Origin: Manihot esculenta
Taxonomy: Eukaryota > Streptophyta > Magnoliopsida > Malpighiales > Euphorbiaceae
DNA: 64,000 bases
Assembly (NCBI RefSeq): GCF_001659605.2
Contig: NC_035168.2
Span: 10,949,516 to 11,013,515 of the forward strand
Reading direction: 5' to 3'
The translations under genes were made by a program, and so were the position numbers. The stretch's first letter is position 1; the number at the start of each line of letters is the position of its first letter. Of this stretch, positions 54,335 through 64,000 are shown piece after piece. Under the pieces are notes generated by a model that saw nothing but the letters and a program-made list of their open reading frames with translations, was not told the origin of the DNA and did not search any database.

Positions 54335-55510
54335 TTAAAAGAGATGGGGATATTGCTGGAGCATGGACTCCCGTGTCTCCCAAGTGCATTCCTCCAAATT
54401 GTGGTGGTTCCACAGGACTTTCACCATCGGGATTTCCTTGTTTCTTAACTTTCTGATCTGGGTGTCTATGATCCGTACTGGCTGTTCAACATAGGTGAGA
54501 TCCTCTTGGACCTCCACATCAGGCTCACTAAGAACCTTGCTCGGATCTGACACAAACTTCCTCAACATTGAAACATGGAAAACCAGATGGATTCTTTCCA
54601 TTGAAGCAGGTAAATCCAGCTTGTACGACACATTCCCAATCTTTTGCAAGATTTCAAAGGGTCCGATGTATCGTGGGGCTAGTTTACCTTTCTTCCCAAA
54701 GCGAACCACTCCTTTCATTGGAGACACCTTGAGCAATACCAGATCCCCCTCCTGAAACTCTAACTGTCTCCTGCGGATGTCTGCATAGCTCATCTGTCTG
54801 CTGGCAGCAGTCTTGATTCTCTCTCTGATTATGGGTACCACCCTGCTGGTGATCTCTACTAGTTCAGGCCCTGCCAAGGCCTTTTCTCCAACTTCCTCCC
54901 AGCAAACAGGTGATCTGCACTTCCTTCCGTACAAAGCTTCATATGGAGCCATCCCGATGCTAGCATGATGGCTGTTGTTGTAGGCAAACTCCACCAAAGG
55001 TAGATGCTGCCTCCAAGAACCGCCAAAGTCCAGCACGCACATTCTGAGCATATCCTCGATAGTCTGGATGGTCCTTTCTGACTGTCCATCAGTCTGGGGG
55101 TGGAAGGCAGTACTGAAATCCAACCTAGTACCCATGGCATTCTGTAGACTCCGCCAAAACCTAGAGGTGAACTGGGGCCCTCTATCAGACACTATCGAAA
55201 CAGGAACCCCATGCAGCCTGACGATCTCATCCACATACACCTGCACCAACTTGTCCACAGAGTAGCCACTCCTGACAGGGATGAAGTGAGCAGATTTGGT
55301 GAGTCTGTCCACAATCACCCATATGGAGTCCACTCTGTTGGACGCCACCGGTAACCCCACTACAAAGTCCATAGCTATATTTTCCCATTTCCATTCTGGA
55401 ATAGGTAGCGGGTTAAGCATTCCAGCCGGCTTCTGATGCTCCAGCTTCACCCTCTGACACACTTCGCAGGCTGACATGAACTGTGCCACTTCTTTCTTCA
55501 TAGCTGGCCA
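54335..55510 (-). CDS. pol: Tekay-3 integrase core and chromodomain (downstream of the premature stop)
   Basis: After the TGA the frame continues WPAMKKEVAQF with the Cys pair CEVCQRVK. The DDE core follows ([33 protein letters not shown]), then the tail with [15 protein letters not shown] and the chromodomain [18 protein letters not shown], ending at 54335-54337. Every catalytic residue is present. As an independent product starting at the Met at 55501 it would lack the two His of the zinc-binding domain, so function without the upstream part is unlikely. Confidence 0.9.
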   Translation of the reverse strand, partial: WPAMKKEVAQFMSACEVCQRVKLEHQKPAGMLNPLPIPEWKWENIAMDFVVGLPVASNRVDSIWVIVDRLTKSAHFIPVRSGYSVDKLVQVYVDEIVRLHGVPVSIVSDRGPQFTSRFWRSLQNAMGTRLDFSTAFHPQTDGQSERTIQTIEDMLRMCVLDFGGSWRQHLPLVEFAYNNSHHASIGMAPYEALYGRKCRSPVCWEEVGEKALAGPELVEITSRVVPIIRERIKTAASRQMSYADIRRRQLEFQEGDLVLLKVSPMKGVVRFGKKGKLAPRYIGPFEILQKIGNVSYKLDLPASMERIHLVFHVSMLRKFVSDPSKVLSEPDVEVQEDLTYVEQPVRIIDTQIRKLRNKEIPMVKVLWNHHNLEECTWETRESMLQQYPHLF

Positions 55511-58500
55511 TCAATAAACCTTCTTTAAATCTTGATACATCTTGGTGGCTCCGGGGTGAATGTTGTATCTCGCATTATGAGCCTCCCTCATAATGTCTCC
55601 TTTCAGCCCTATGTCATCTGGTACACATAGTCTGCTCCCATAGCGGAGGATCCCCTTGCTGTCGAATCTGAACTCACTATCATTGCCTGACTGGACAGTC
55701 CTGGCAATCTTCACTAACTCCGGGTCCTCATGCTGTTTCTGAGCCACCTGCTCCAGAAACACGGGTGCTACTCTCATCTGGGCCACCAAGGCACCTGTAC
55801 CAGACAACTCCATCTGTAGACCTTCCTCAATGAGCTTATAGAGCTCCTTCACCACTGGCCTCCTCTCTGCCGATATGTGGGATAAACTACCGAGTGATTT
55901 CCGGCTTAAGGCGTCTGCCACAACATTCGCCTTACCCGGATGGTACTGAATCTTACAATCATAGTCACTCAGCAGCTCCACCCATCTCCTCTGTCTCAAA
56001 TTCAGATCTCTTTTACTCAGGATGTACTGCAGGCTTTTATGATCTGTGAAGATCTCACATTTTACCCCATAGAGGTAGTGCCTCCACATCTTGAGTGCAA
56101 AGATTACTGCTGCCATCTCTAGGTCATGTGTGGGGTAATTCAACTCATGCTTCATCAGCTGCCTAGAAGCATAAGCGATCACCCTCTCATTCTGCATCAG
56201 TACACAACCCAGTCCCACACGGGACGCACCACAAAAGACTGTAAAGTCCTCATCACTAAATGGCAGAGCTAAAACTGGTGCTGAAGTCAACCTCTTCTTA
56301 AGCTCTTCAAAACTCTCTTCGCACTGGTCGGTCCACAGAAATTTCTGATTCTTCCTGGTTAGCCTGGTCAGAGGAGCTGCTATTTTCGAGAAGTCCTGAA
56401 CGAACCTCCTGTAGTAACCTGCCAAACCCAAGAAACTCCTAATCTCTGTCACTGAAGTGGGTCTAGGCCAGTTAGCCACAGTTTCTGTCTTCTTGGGGTC
56501 CACCTCTAACCCATTCTCTGACACTACATGCCCCAAGAACGAAATGCTCATCAGCCAGAATTCACATTTAGAGAACTTGGCATACAAGCCATGTTCCCTC
56601 AAAGTCTGCAAGACCAACCGCAGATGATGGGCATGCTCCTCTGCATTCCTGGAATACACTAAGATATCATCTATGAAGACAATAACGAAGTGATCCAGGT
56701 ACTGACTAAATACTCTGTTCATGAGATCCATGAATGCTACAGGGGTGTTTGTTAACCCGAACGGCATTACAAGGAACTCAAAATGCCCATATCTGGTCCT
56801 GAAGGCTGTCTTCGGCACATCCTCATCCCTTATCTTTAGCTGATGGTACCCCGATCTCAGATCTATTTTGGAGAAACAACCCGCTCCGGTTAGCTGGTCG
56901 AATAGATCATCGATCCTTGGCAAAGGGTACCTATTCTTGGTAGTGACTTTGTTCAACTGTCTGTAGTCGATACAAAGTCTAAGGGATCCATCCTTCTTTC
57001 TTACGAATAAAACTGGTGCACCCCAAGGTGAGGTACTCTGTCGGATGAAACCCTTTTCTACCAGCTCTTGCAACTGCTCTTTCAACTCCTTTAACTCGGC
57101 TGGGGCCATCCTGTAGGGAGGGATAGAGATCGGTCTAGTTCCAGGCACCAACTCTATCTCGAACTCTATCTCCCTAGCAGGTGGTAATCCTGGAAGCTCG
57201 TTTGGAAAAACATCCTGAAACTCTCTGACAACTGGCACCGAGGCCGGCTCCCTGACCGGACTGTCTAGCTCTCTCACATGAGCTAAGTACCCCTGACATC
57301 CCTTCCTAAGCAACCTACAAGCCTGAAGAGCTGATATCAGACCTCTAGGTGTGCCCCTCTTGTCTCCTCTGAAGACGACCTCTGACCCGTCCTGATCTCT
57401 GAACCTGACTACCTTGTCCCTGCAGTCCAAGGTAGCACCATGGGTAGATAGCCAATCCATCCCTAAAATGACGTCAAAGTCTGTCAAATCTAGAACCACA
57501 TGGTCGGCGGAGAGGCATCTCCCCTCAACAAAAACTGGACTGTACTGGCAGACTGACACTGCCACTGACGGGTCACACTTGGGTCCACTGACCCATAGGG
57601 GACACTCTAACCCAGAGACTATCAGACCTAACCTCTCGACGGCTCTCGGAGCAATAAATGAATGAGATGCACCCGGGTCCATTAATGCATACACATCAGA
57701 ACACCCAATGATGAGATTACCTGACACCACGGTGTTGGATGTGTTAGCCTCCTGCTGAGTCATGGTGAAGATCCTGGCTGGAGCTGATGGACCTTCACCT
57801 CGGGAACCAGAAGAAGAGGCTGCTCCTCTCCCTCTACCTCTGCCACTGCCCTGAGTTGTGGCTGGAACTGCTGGCTGTGCCACACTACCAGAAGCTGTCT
57901 GCTGGGGTTGGCCCATAAAAGGCGCTCTAGGACAATCCCGAGCCATGTGTCCCTCCTGTCCACATCTGAAACATGCATTAGTCCCAGCTCGACACACTCC
58001 CCTGTGCGGTCTTCCACATCTCTGGCATTCTGTACCATCTAAGCCTAAGCTCGAGCCACCGCCAAATCCCAGACCGGATTTCAACTTGTTCCAAAACTTA
58101 TTCTTCTTCGGCTTCCTGGTGGTACTATCCCACCTCTTCTTACCTGAGCTCTGAGAAGAGAAACCTGGTCCTCCTCTGCCTGGGGTCTTAACCCCTGAAG
58201 ACTGGGTCACTGACTGCTTCACTGCCCCTTCAACTATAGCACTTGCTTCCATTCTTCGGGCCATATCCACCACAGTGTGGAAACTTTCTCTCTCAGCTGA
58301 CTGAATCAACGAGGAGTACCTGGAATGCAGCTTCATAACATACCTCTTGGCTTTCTTCGTATCTGTATCTAGAGCTTGCCCTGAAAAAGGCAATAGCTCC
58401 AAGAATTTATCCGTGAACTCCTCTACACCCATGTGCTCTGACTGCCTCGGTTGCTCAAACTCAATCATCTTCAGTTCTCTGGAACTGTCTGGAAAAGCCC

Positions 58501-59314
58501 ATCCAGCGAACTCATTCACAAATTCCTCCCATGTCATACCGTCTAGTCTCGGGTCCACATAACACTTGAACCATTCCCGTGCCTTCTTGCACTTTAAGGT
58601 GAACCCTGCCATCTGAATGGCCCTACTGTCACTTGCCCCTAGCTCATCAGTTATTGTCTTCACCACTCTCAGATACTCAAAGGGGTCATCCCCTGACTTG
58701 TATTTGGGAGCATCTAGCTTGAGGTAATCTGTCATTTTCACTTTGCTCCCATCGACTGAGCTAGGTCTAGGAGGTTGAGTAACTGGGGTTGCTGGTTCTG
58801 TAGGTGGTGGAGGTGGAGGTGCAGCATTCCCCGAGGTGGGGTTTGCCGGGTTTGGATAGAAGGGTGAGGGTGGATAAGCTGGGTACTGTGTGTAAGGTGG
58901 ATAGAAAGGTGGATAAGGCATGTAGGTAGGGTAGGGGTTAAAGCTGGAATAGTCCGATGTACCTCCCATCGGATACCCTGAACCCTGTGGAAAGGGTGGA
59001 TAATGGGGTGGAAAACCATACCCCGAGGCCTGAACGCCTCCCTGAGACTCCCCTGTCCCTTCTTCCTCCATGCTCACATCCAGGTTCCCATCCCTCCTCT
59101 GGTCCTCTCCTGTAACCTCCCTCACATCTGAAGAACTTCCTCCTCTATCCGTTCCCCTTCTGCTAACATCAAAAGACCTTCTAGGGTCCCTTGACACTCT
59201 TTCTCTATTTGCTCTACAAGACATTGCCCTAGGCAATGTAGGAGGACGGGCGCTCGTGCCCTCATCCTCAGGTGGTACTCCAGTCAATCGTGCAGATCGA
59301 CGAGTTCCTCTCAT
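55511..59314 (-). CDS. gag-pol: Tekay-3 gag-protease-RT-RNase H (ends at a premature TGA in integrase)
   Basis: ATG at 59314 gives [19 protein letters not shown], the family start; the frame is open from 59347. Domains in order: Pro/Tyr-rich N-terminus; gag core ([30 protein letters not shown]); CCHC knuckle [14 protein letters not shown]; protease [20 protein letters not shown] ([35 protein letters not shown]); RNase H with [14 protein letters not shown], where Gly replaces the usual Asp of CDAS (a probable catalytic loss), then [10 protein letters not shown] and [10 protein letters not shown]; integrase zinc region to [18 protein letters not shown] at 55511-55513 falls where Tekay-1 and Tekay-2 have the first Trp of YWWPAMK. 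Confidence 0.93.
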   Translation of the reverse strand: MRGTRRSARLTGVPPEDEGTSARPPTLPRAMSCRANRERVSRDPRRSFDVSRRGTDRGGSSSDVREVTGEDQRRDGNLDVSMEEEGTGESQGGVQASGYGFPPHYPPFPQGSGYPMGGTSDYSSFNPYPTYMPYPPFYPPYTQYPAYPPSPFYPNPANPTSGNAAPPPPPPTEPATPVTQPPRPSSVDGSKVKMTDYLKLDAPKYKSGDDPFEYLRVVKTITDELGASDSRAIQMAGFTLKCKKAREWFKCYVDPRLDGMTWEEFVNEFAGWAFPDSSRELKMIEFEQPRQSEHMGVEEFTDKFLELLPFSGQALDTDTKKAKRYVMKLHSRYSSLIQSAERESFHTVVDMARRMEASAIVEGAVKQSVTQSSGVKTPGRGGPGFSSQSSGKKRWDSTTRKPKKNKFWNKLKSGLGFGGGSSLGLDGTECQRCGRPHRGVCRAGTNACFRCGQEGHMARDCPRAPFMGQPQQTASGSVAQPAVPATTQGSGRGRGRGAASSSGSRGEGPSAPARIFTMTQQEANTSNTVVSGNLIIGCSDVYALMDPGASHSFIAPRAVERLGLIVSGLECPLWVSGPKCDPSVAVSVCQYSPVFVEGRCLSADHVVLDLTDFDVILGMDWLSTHGATLDCRDKVVRFRDQDGSEVVFRGDKRGTPRGLISALQACRLLRKGCQGYLAHVRELDSPVREPASVPVVREFQDVFPNELPGLPPAREIEFEIELVPGTRPISIPPYRMAPAELKELKEQLQELVEKGFIRQSTSPWGAPVLFVRKKDGSLRLCIDYRQLNKVTTKNRYPLPRIDDLFDQLTGAGCFSKIDLRSGYHQLKIRDEDVPKTAFRTRYGHFEFLVMPFGLTNTPVAFMDLMNRVFSQYLDHFVIVFIDDILVYSRNAEEHAHHLRLVLQTLREHGLYAKFSKCEFWLMSISFLGHVVSENGLEVDPKKTETVANWPRPTSVTEIRSFLGLAGYYRRFVQDFSKIAAPLTRLTRKNQKFLWTDQCEESFEELKKRLTSAPVLALPFSDEDFTVFCGASRVGLGCVLMQNERVIAYASRQLMKHELNYPTHDLEMAAVIFALKMWRHYLYGVKCEIFTDHKSLQYILSKRDLNLRQRRWVELLSDYDCKIQYHPGKANVVADALSRKSLGSLSHISAERRPVVKELYKLIEEGLQMELSGTGALVAQMRVAPVFLEQVAQKQHEDPELVKIARTVQSGNDSEFRFDSKGILRYGSRLCVPDDIGLKGDIMREAHNARYNIHPGATKMYQDLKKVY

Positions 59315-59570
59315 CCTGTTTTCTGAAAAACAGTACACATCAAGCAAGCATTAGCATCATATGGTTCATGTGGGCACACATGAACCCTCATCACATACAT
59401 CACATAGCATATCATAGCATTAATGCACATGCATATAGTCATGGCATTTCACATCATCATACACGACAGGACTCAACATCCTATCCTAGTGGACATGATC
59501 TTCCTATTGTGCTTGACCTTCTATAACATCTATGAGCCCGAAACTCTAGGTTCGACCATATGAACCTAGG

Positions 59571-59582
59571 GCTCTGATACCA
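59571..59582 (-). other. Tekay-3 primer binding site (initiator Met tRNA)
   Basis: The minus strand reads TGGTATCAGAGC, three bases from the LTR boundary at 59586. Confidence 0.92.
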
Positions 59583-59585
59583 TTC

Positions 59586-61124
59586 TGTAACGACCCGAAA
59601 ATCGGACCGCTACCGGCGCTAGGATCCGGGTCGACTTAAGGCCGCCGGGACCCGTAGCAAGCCTGACATAACCTGTAAACCTGTATAATCCCATACATGA
59701 TCAACAACATGCATAAAAATTTAAACTTTTCTTTGAACATCCAACTCAACCTGAACATACATGTACATAGTCATGATCATAATCATGATCCCTCTGTGGG
59801 ATTTCCTCAATGCCCCAACGGGCGATACAACATGAGATGAGTTGGCTTAAACATAAACATTATAAAACATTTCTATAGATCATGTATCACAAGGGATAAC
59901 AATACTCATAGGGTCAAGCACATCTATAACCTCAATATATATCTCTTTACATAACATACTGAAATCTCTTACATTACATCACAATACAATTGTCATGTCC
60001 ACAATCTAACTATTACATAGACATACTTCAAAACTCTGGCTAACCTTCTGGTCTACCCTGTACCTGCACATCTGGGGTTAGGGGAGAGGGGTGAGCTACA
60101 AAGCCCAGTGAGCAGGATAAAGAAATCAATATATTAAAATTTCATGCTTTCATGGAATGCAACACATCACAACAAATCACATCTCGGATGGTATTGTCAC
60201 CAATAGTCCTCTACATAGTCCAACTGTGCCGGGACGTAGAATGGGTACAACCGGTCTTTCCCTTAACATAACATATCAAACAGTCCAACTGTGCCAGGGA
60301 CGTAGAATGGGTACAACCTGGACTTTCTCTTACATCGTGCCAGGGACGTAGAATGGGTACAACCTGGACTTCCATACCATATCATGCCGTAGCATCATCA
60401 TGCCATATGAGGACTAAAGGGTCATCCAATAACCAATCCACATCAACATCATAAATGCAATGCAACATATTCGTGAGCACTAATGCAAACAACCTACTAT
60501 ATCTCATGGCATTCATGATGCATGGATCATGCTCAAAATTCATATTTCATTTAATTTAAAACTTAAGGTTTATTCCACTCACCTCTGGCTAGCTCTGACA
60601 AACTCTGTAGCAGCTGGCTCAATGCTGGGGTCCTCGGTTCCTCGGGTCCGAACCTACACAGGTGGACTCCAATGAGGGACCAAACATACATAAACATAAC
60701 TCTAGTATACTCCCCAAAAACCCCCTAAAACATCCTGAAACAATCATAGAAAAACATGCAAGAATTGACTGGACATGGCACTTTCGGCGGCAGGTTCGGC
60801 GGCCGAAAGTCCCTCCAGAGCCGAAAGTCAGGCAGGTTCGGCGGCACCTTCGGCGGCCGAAACTCCCAGACAGAGGCGAAACTCATGCTCGGCGGCACCT
60901 TCGGCGGCCGAAAGTGCCAGACAGAGACGAAAGTCTCCTTTCGGGGGCAACTTCGGCAGCCGAAAGGCCTGCCTCACCAGCCATGTTCGGCGGCCAAAAG
61001 TGCCTTCGGCTGCCGAACCTGGTTTCTGCCAAAGGGCAGAAACTTGGCTCCTTTGTGCATTTTTGCCTCCAAACTCACCAATCATGCATAAACTAGTTCT
61101 AAAACATGCATAAACTAGTTCTAA
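59586..61124 (-). repeat. Tekay-3 5' LTR, truncated at a duplication junction
   Basis: It matches 51908-53440 and stops near 61108-61124 inside the LTR, after a short repeat of CATGCATAAACTAGTTCTAAA. U3, the second GCC-box cluster and the TATA box are therefore missing on this side. A five-base loss at 60888 relative to 53212 distinguishes it from the 3' LTR. Stem-loop units lie at 60230-60375. Confidence 0.9.
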
Positions 61125-61923
61125 AATATATTACTTTGAAATTAAGAACAATGAGCCCTATTAATCAAATAAAAAGTAATAATAATATAAAGAACAGAAT
61201 TTGCATAAATATTGAAGAATAAAAGATGAACAATTGAGTTTAGATCCCCCAATTCATGTAAAAACTAAAATTTCACCCTAACTTCAACTAGAAATAAAAA
61301 TTTTAGCCACTCATGGCTTAAAAGAAAATAAAAGAAGAAGAGAGAAAAGAATCAGCTGAAGAGAGATGCCGAAGATGGCCCCCTGGCTGTCCACAATGAT
61401 GGGCTTAAATAGGTGCTCAACCCTAGTAAAGCTCTTTTGGGAATATGAATTCTTCTTTGCTTTGAATTAGGAATCCTTCCTTTAATGTGTTTCTTGAAGA
61501 ATAGAACTCCTTAATTTGAGTAAGACTTGATGCCACACTAATGGAGGAGAATTCGCGTGGGTTCCGCAGCTTTTAATGAGAAGACCTGGTCTTCTTATTT
61601 TCAAATCTATATTTTTTCTGCTCACTGTTTAATTTTGTGCAATCTGTTAATTTTTCAGTTGATTTGGGCAAATCGCTTGGGTAAATTCATTGTTTGAAAA
61701 ATGGTTAACTTAACCTGCAGGTTTATACAATCTTTGGCCTTTAAGCAGTATCGAAGGTTTGCCCAAATCATTTGGTCAAGTCAGTTTTAGTGTTTTTAAA
61801 CCACTTTTTATCAAATATTCTTCTCTTTTTGCTTTTTTGCGAAATATAACAAGAAATATAAAAGTAGCTAGAAAAATATTCAATTCAATACTAAGAATAG
61901 TATGAAAAATGTGTCGAAATTAC

Positions 61924-63024
61924 ATTCGATCATGCATCCAAGAGCCACTAGAGTCTAGCAAACACATCCATAATATATACTCTATGGTTTGGATGGTCCT
62001 CTCTAACTATCCGTCAATCTAGGGATGGAAAACAATGTTGAAATCCAACCTAGTGCTCATAGCATTCTATAGAGGTTAATTGAGGCCCTTATCTAACACT
62101 ATAGAGACTGGAGCTCCGTGCAACTTTGTAATCTCATCCATATAGATCTATGCTAGCTTGTCTATAGAGTAACTACTCTTAACAAGGATATAATGAGCAG
62201 ATTTGGTTAATTTGTCCACTATTATTCATACAGATTCATGTTTATTGGACGTCACTGCTATCCCAATTACAAAATCCATAGCCATGTGTCCACATTTTTA
62301 TTATGGAATGGCTAGTGAGTTAAACATTCTAGTTGGCTGCTGGTGCTCCAACTTCAACCTTTGACACTCTTCACATGTAAATACAAAATGGGCTATCTCC
62401 CTCTTCATAGAAGGCCATTAATATACCTTTTTCAAATCTTTCATAATGTCTCATTTTAATCCTATGTAATATGGTACACATAATATGTTACCATAATGAA
62501 GGATCCCTTTATTGTCGAACTTGAACTCACTATTCGTACCTTGTTGAACTACTCTTGCTATTTTCACAAACTCTGTATCCTTGTGCTATTTCTATTCCAC
62601 ATGCTGTTTCTATTCCACTTGCTCTTAGAAACACAAGGGTCACTTTTATTTGTGCTATTAAAGCACTTGTACTAGACAACTCTAACTGCAAACCTTCATT
62701 GACTAATTTGTAAAACTCTTTCACTATTGGTCTCTTTTCCACTGTAATGTGAGATTGCCTAATATTCTTAGCTAAGAGCATATGATAGCACATTTGCCTA
62801 CTTGGATAATATTCAATCTTATAGTCATAATCACTAAGTAGCTATATCCATCTCCTCTACCTCAAGTTCAGCTCCCTCTAACTCAAGATGTATTGCAACC
62901 TTTTATGATATGTGAAGATCTCACATTTTACCTTACAAATATAATGCCTCCACATCTTGAGTGCAAAAATTACAATTGTCATCTATAGATTATATGGGGA
63001 TAATTCAGTTCATGCTTCTTCAAT
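61924..63024 (-). pseudogene. Decayed Tekay pol fragment, duplicated copy
   Basis: This is the copy of 50807-51907, with the same stops and the same 87-residue open stretch (62530-62793). The differences are a few substitutions only, such as CTATAAAGG/CTATAGAGG, so it was already decayed before duplication. Confidence 0.85.
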
Positions 63025-64000
63025 TGTAACAACCCGAAAATCGGACCGCTACCGGCGCTAGGATCCGGGTCGACTTAAGGCCGCCGGGACCCGTAGCAAG
63101 CCTGACATAACCTGTAAACCTGTATAATCCCATACATGATCAACAACATGCATAAAAATTTAAACTTTTCTTTGAACATCCAACTCAACCTGAACATACA
63201 TGTACATAGTCATGATCATAATCATGATCCCTCTGTGGGATTTCCTCAATGCCCCAACGGGCGATGCAACATGAGATGAGTTGGCTTAAACATAAACATT
63301 ATAAAACATTTCTATAGATCATGTATCACAAGGGATAACAATACTCATAGGGTCAAGCACATCTATAACCTCAATATATATCTCTTTACATAACATACTG
63401 AAATCTCTTACATTACATCACAATACAATTGTCATGTCCACAATCTAACTATTACATAGACATACTTCAAAACTCTGGCTAACCTTCTGGTCTACCCTGT
63501 ACCTGCACATCTGGGGTTAGGGGAGAGGGGTGAGCTACAAAGCCCAGTGAGCAGGATAAAGAAATCAATATATTAAAATTTCATGCTTTCATGGAATGCA
63601 ACACATCACAACAAATCACATCTCGGATGGTATTGTCACCAATAGTCCTCTACATAGTCCAACTGTGCCGGGACGTAGAATGGGTACAACCGGTCTTTCC
63701 CTTAACATAACATATCAAACAGTCCAACTGTGCCAGGGACGTAGAATGGGTACAACCTGGACTTTCTCTTACATCGTGCCAGGGACGTAGAATGGGTACA
63801 ACCTGGACTTTCTCTTACATCGTGCCAGGGACGTAGAATGGGTACAACCTGGACTTCCATACCATATCATGCCGTAGCATCATCATGCCATATAAGGACT
63901 AAAGGGTCATCCAATAACCAATCCACATCAACATCATAAATGCAATGCAACATATTCGTGAGCATTAATGCAAACAACCTACTATATCTCATGGCATTCA
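63025..64000 (-). repeat. Tekay-3 type LTR, duplicated copy, cut by window end
   Basis: It corresponds to 51908 onward. It has four stem-loop units (63668-63860) where both other copies have three. It shares GGGCGATGCAAC and GAGCATTAATG with the 3' LTR but CATCGTGCC with the 5' LTR. Confidence 0.9.

Larger units (their letters stand above)
51908..61124 (-). mobile_element. Tekay-type chromovirus, nearly intact coding region (Tekay-3)
   Basis: In minus orientation: 5' LTR (59586-61124, truncated), primer site, gag-pol, hairpin and polypurine tract, complete 3' LTR (51908-54234). The only coding lesion seen is TGA in integrase at 55511-55513. The 5' LTR is cut at 61124, where a copy of 50008 onward begins, so its original right flank is lost. 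Confidence 0.93.
61125..64000. repeat. Second unit of an 11,117-bp tandem duplication
   Basis: Every landmark from 50008 on recurs at +11,117: Athila-2 LTR end (61125-61923), decayed Tekay pol (61924-63024, minus) and a Tekay LTR start (63025-64000, minus, TGTAACAACCCG). Only scattered single-base differences are seen in the first 1.9 kb, for example CAGGTCTATAC/CAGGTTTATAC. The junction at about 61124/61125 shares only AATATA between the joined sequences. Confidence 0.93.

Overview
This is a eukaryotic, plant nuclear window made almost entirely of LTR retrotransposons nested in one another. I see no host gene, rRNA, tRNA or CRISPR array. The families are Ty3/gypsy chromoviruses of the Tekay/Del type (initiator-Met tRNA primer site, C-terminal chromodomain), Ty3/gypsy Athila-type elements (Asp-tRNA-like primer site, no chromodomain), and one Ty1/copia element of the Angela/BARE-1 type. 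Low-GC spacer DNA, very long LTRs and this family mix indicate a eudicot. Heterochromatin of a Euphorbiaceae such as cassava or a relative is my guess, at low confidence.

Layout. 1-197 is the end of a Tekay LTR. 198-7079 is a decayed minus-strand Athila element without an integrase. 7080-7248 is a Tekay LTR (called B) sitting in the Athila LTR. Element E (7249-12184, minus) sits in B. A plus LTR piece (12185-12876) interrupts E's pol, and element F (12877-15514, minus) interrupts that LTR. At 15514/15515 the sequence jumps back to a near-copy of 7153 onward: B again, then a solo LTR of E (15611-17783 plus 27436-27798, target duplication CTTAA). That solo LTR is split by the youngest insertion, Tekay-1 (17784-27430, plus, target duplication TGCTG). 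The rest of B (27799-29084) meets a plus-strand LTR half at a palindrome centre near 29084.5. That LTR half begins Tekay-2 (29085-44816, plus), which is split by the copia element (30525-38626, minus, target duplication CTAGA).

Further right, Athila-2 (44817-50806, minus) is interrupted by an inverted Athila LTR and by a perfect solo Tekay LTR (46986-49180, target duplication GTTCT). A decayed Tekay pol piece (50807-51907) is entered by Tekay-3 (51908-61124, minus). From 61125 to the window end the sequence repeats 50008 onward at a constant offset of 11,117 bp, a tandem duplication that runs past the window edge.

State of the genes. Tekay-1 and Tekay-3 each keep nearly the whole gag-pol reading frame, broken by a single nonsense codon that separates gag-protease-RT-RNase H from most or all of integrase. 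Tekay-2, E, F, both Athila elements and the copia element are more heavily damaged. The copia element lacks its protease active site and most of its RT, yet its two LTRs are almost identical, so it probably moved using proteins supplied by another element.

Most interesting points: the ~1.2-1.3 kb-arm LTR palindrome (a possible small-RNA source), the two local duplications, templated filler DNA in the Tekay-2 RT, arrays of GCC-box-like palindromes, tandem stem-loop repeats and splice-site-like signals shared by diverged LTRs, a hairpin beside the polypurine tract, and a GC-rich island in the copia leader. All identities and counts were read by eye. Near-identical repeats like these are also where assemblies fail, so the duplications need read-level confirmation.
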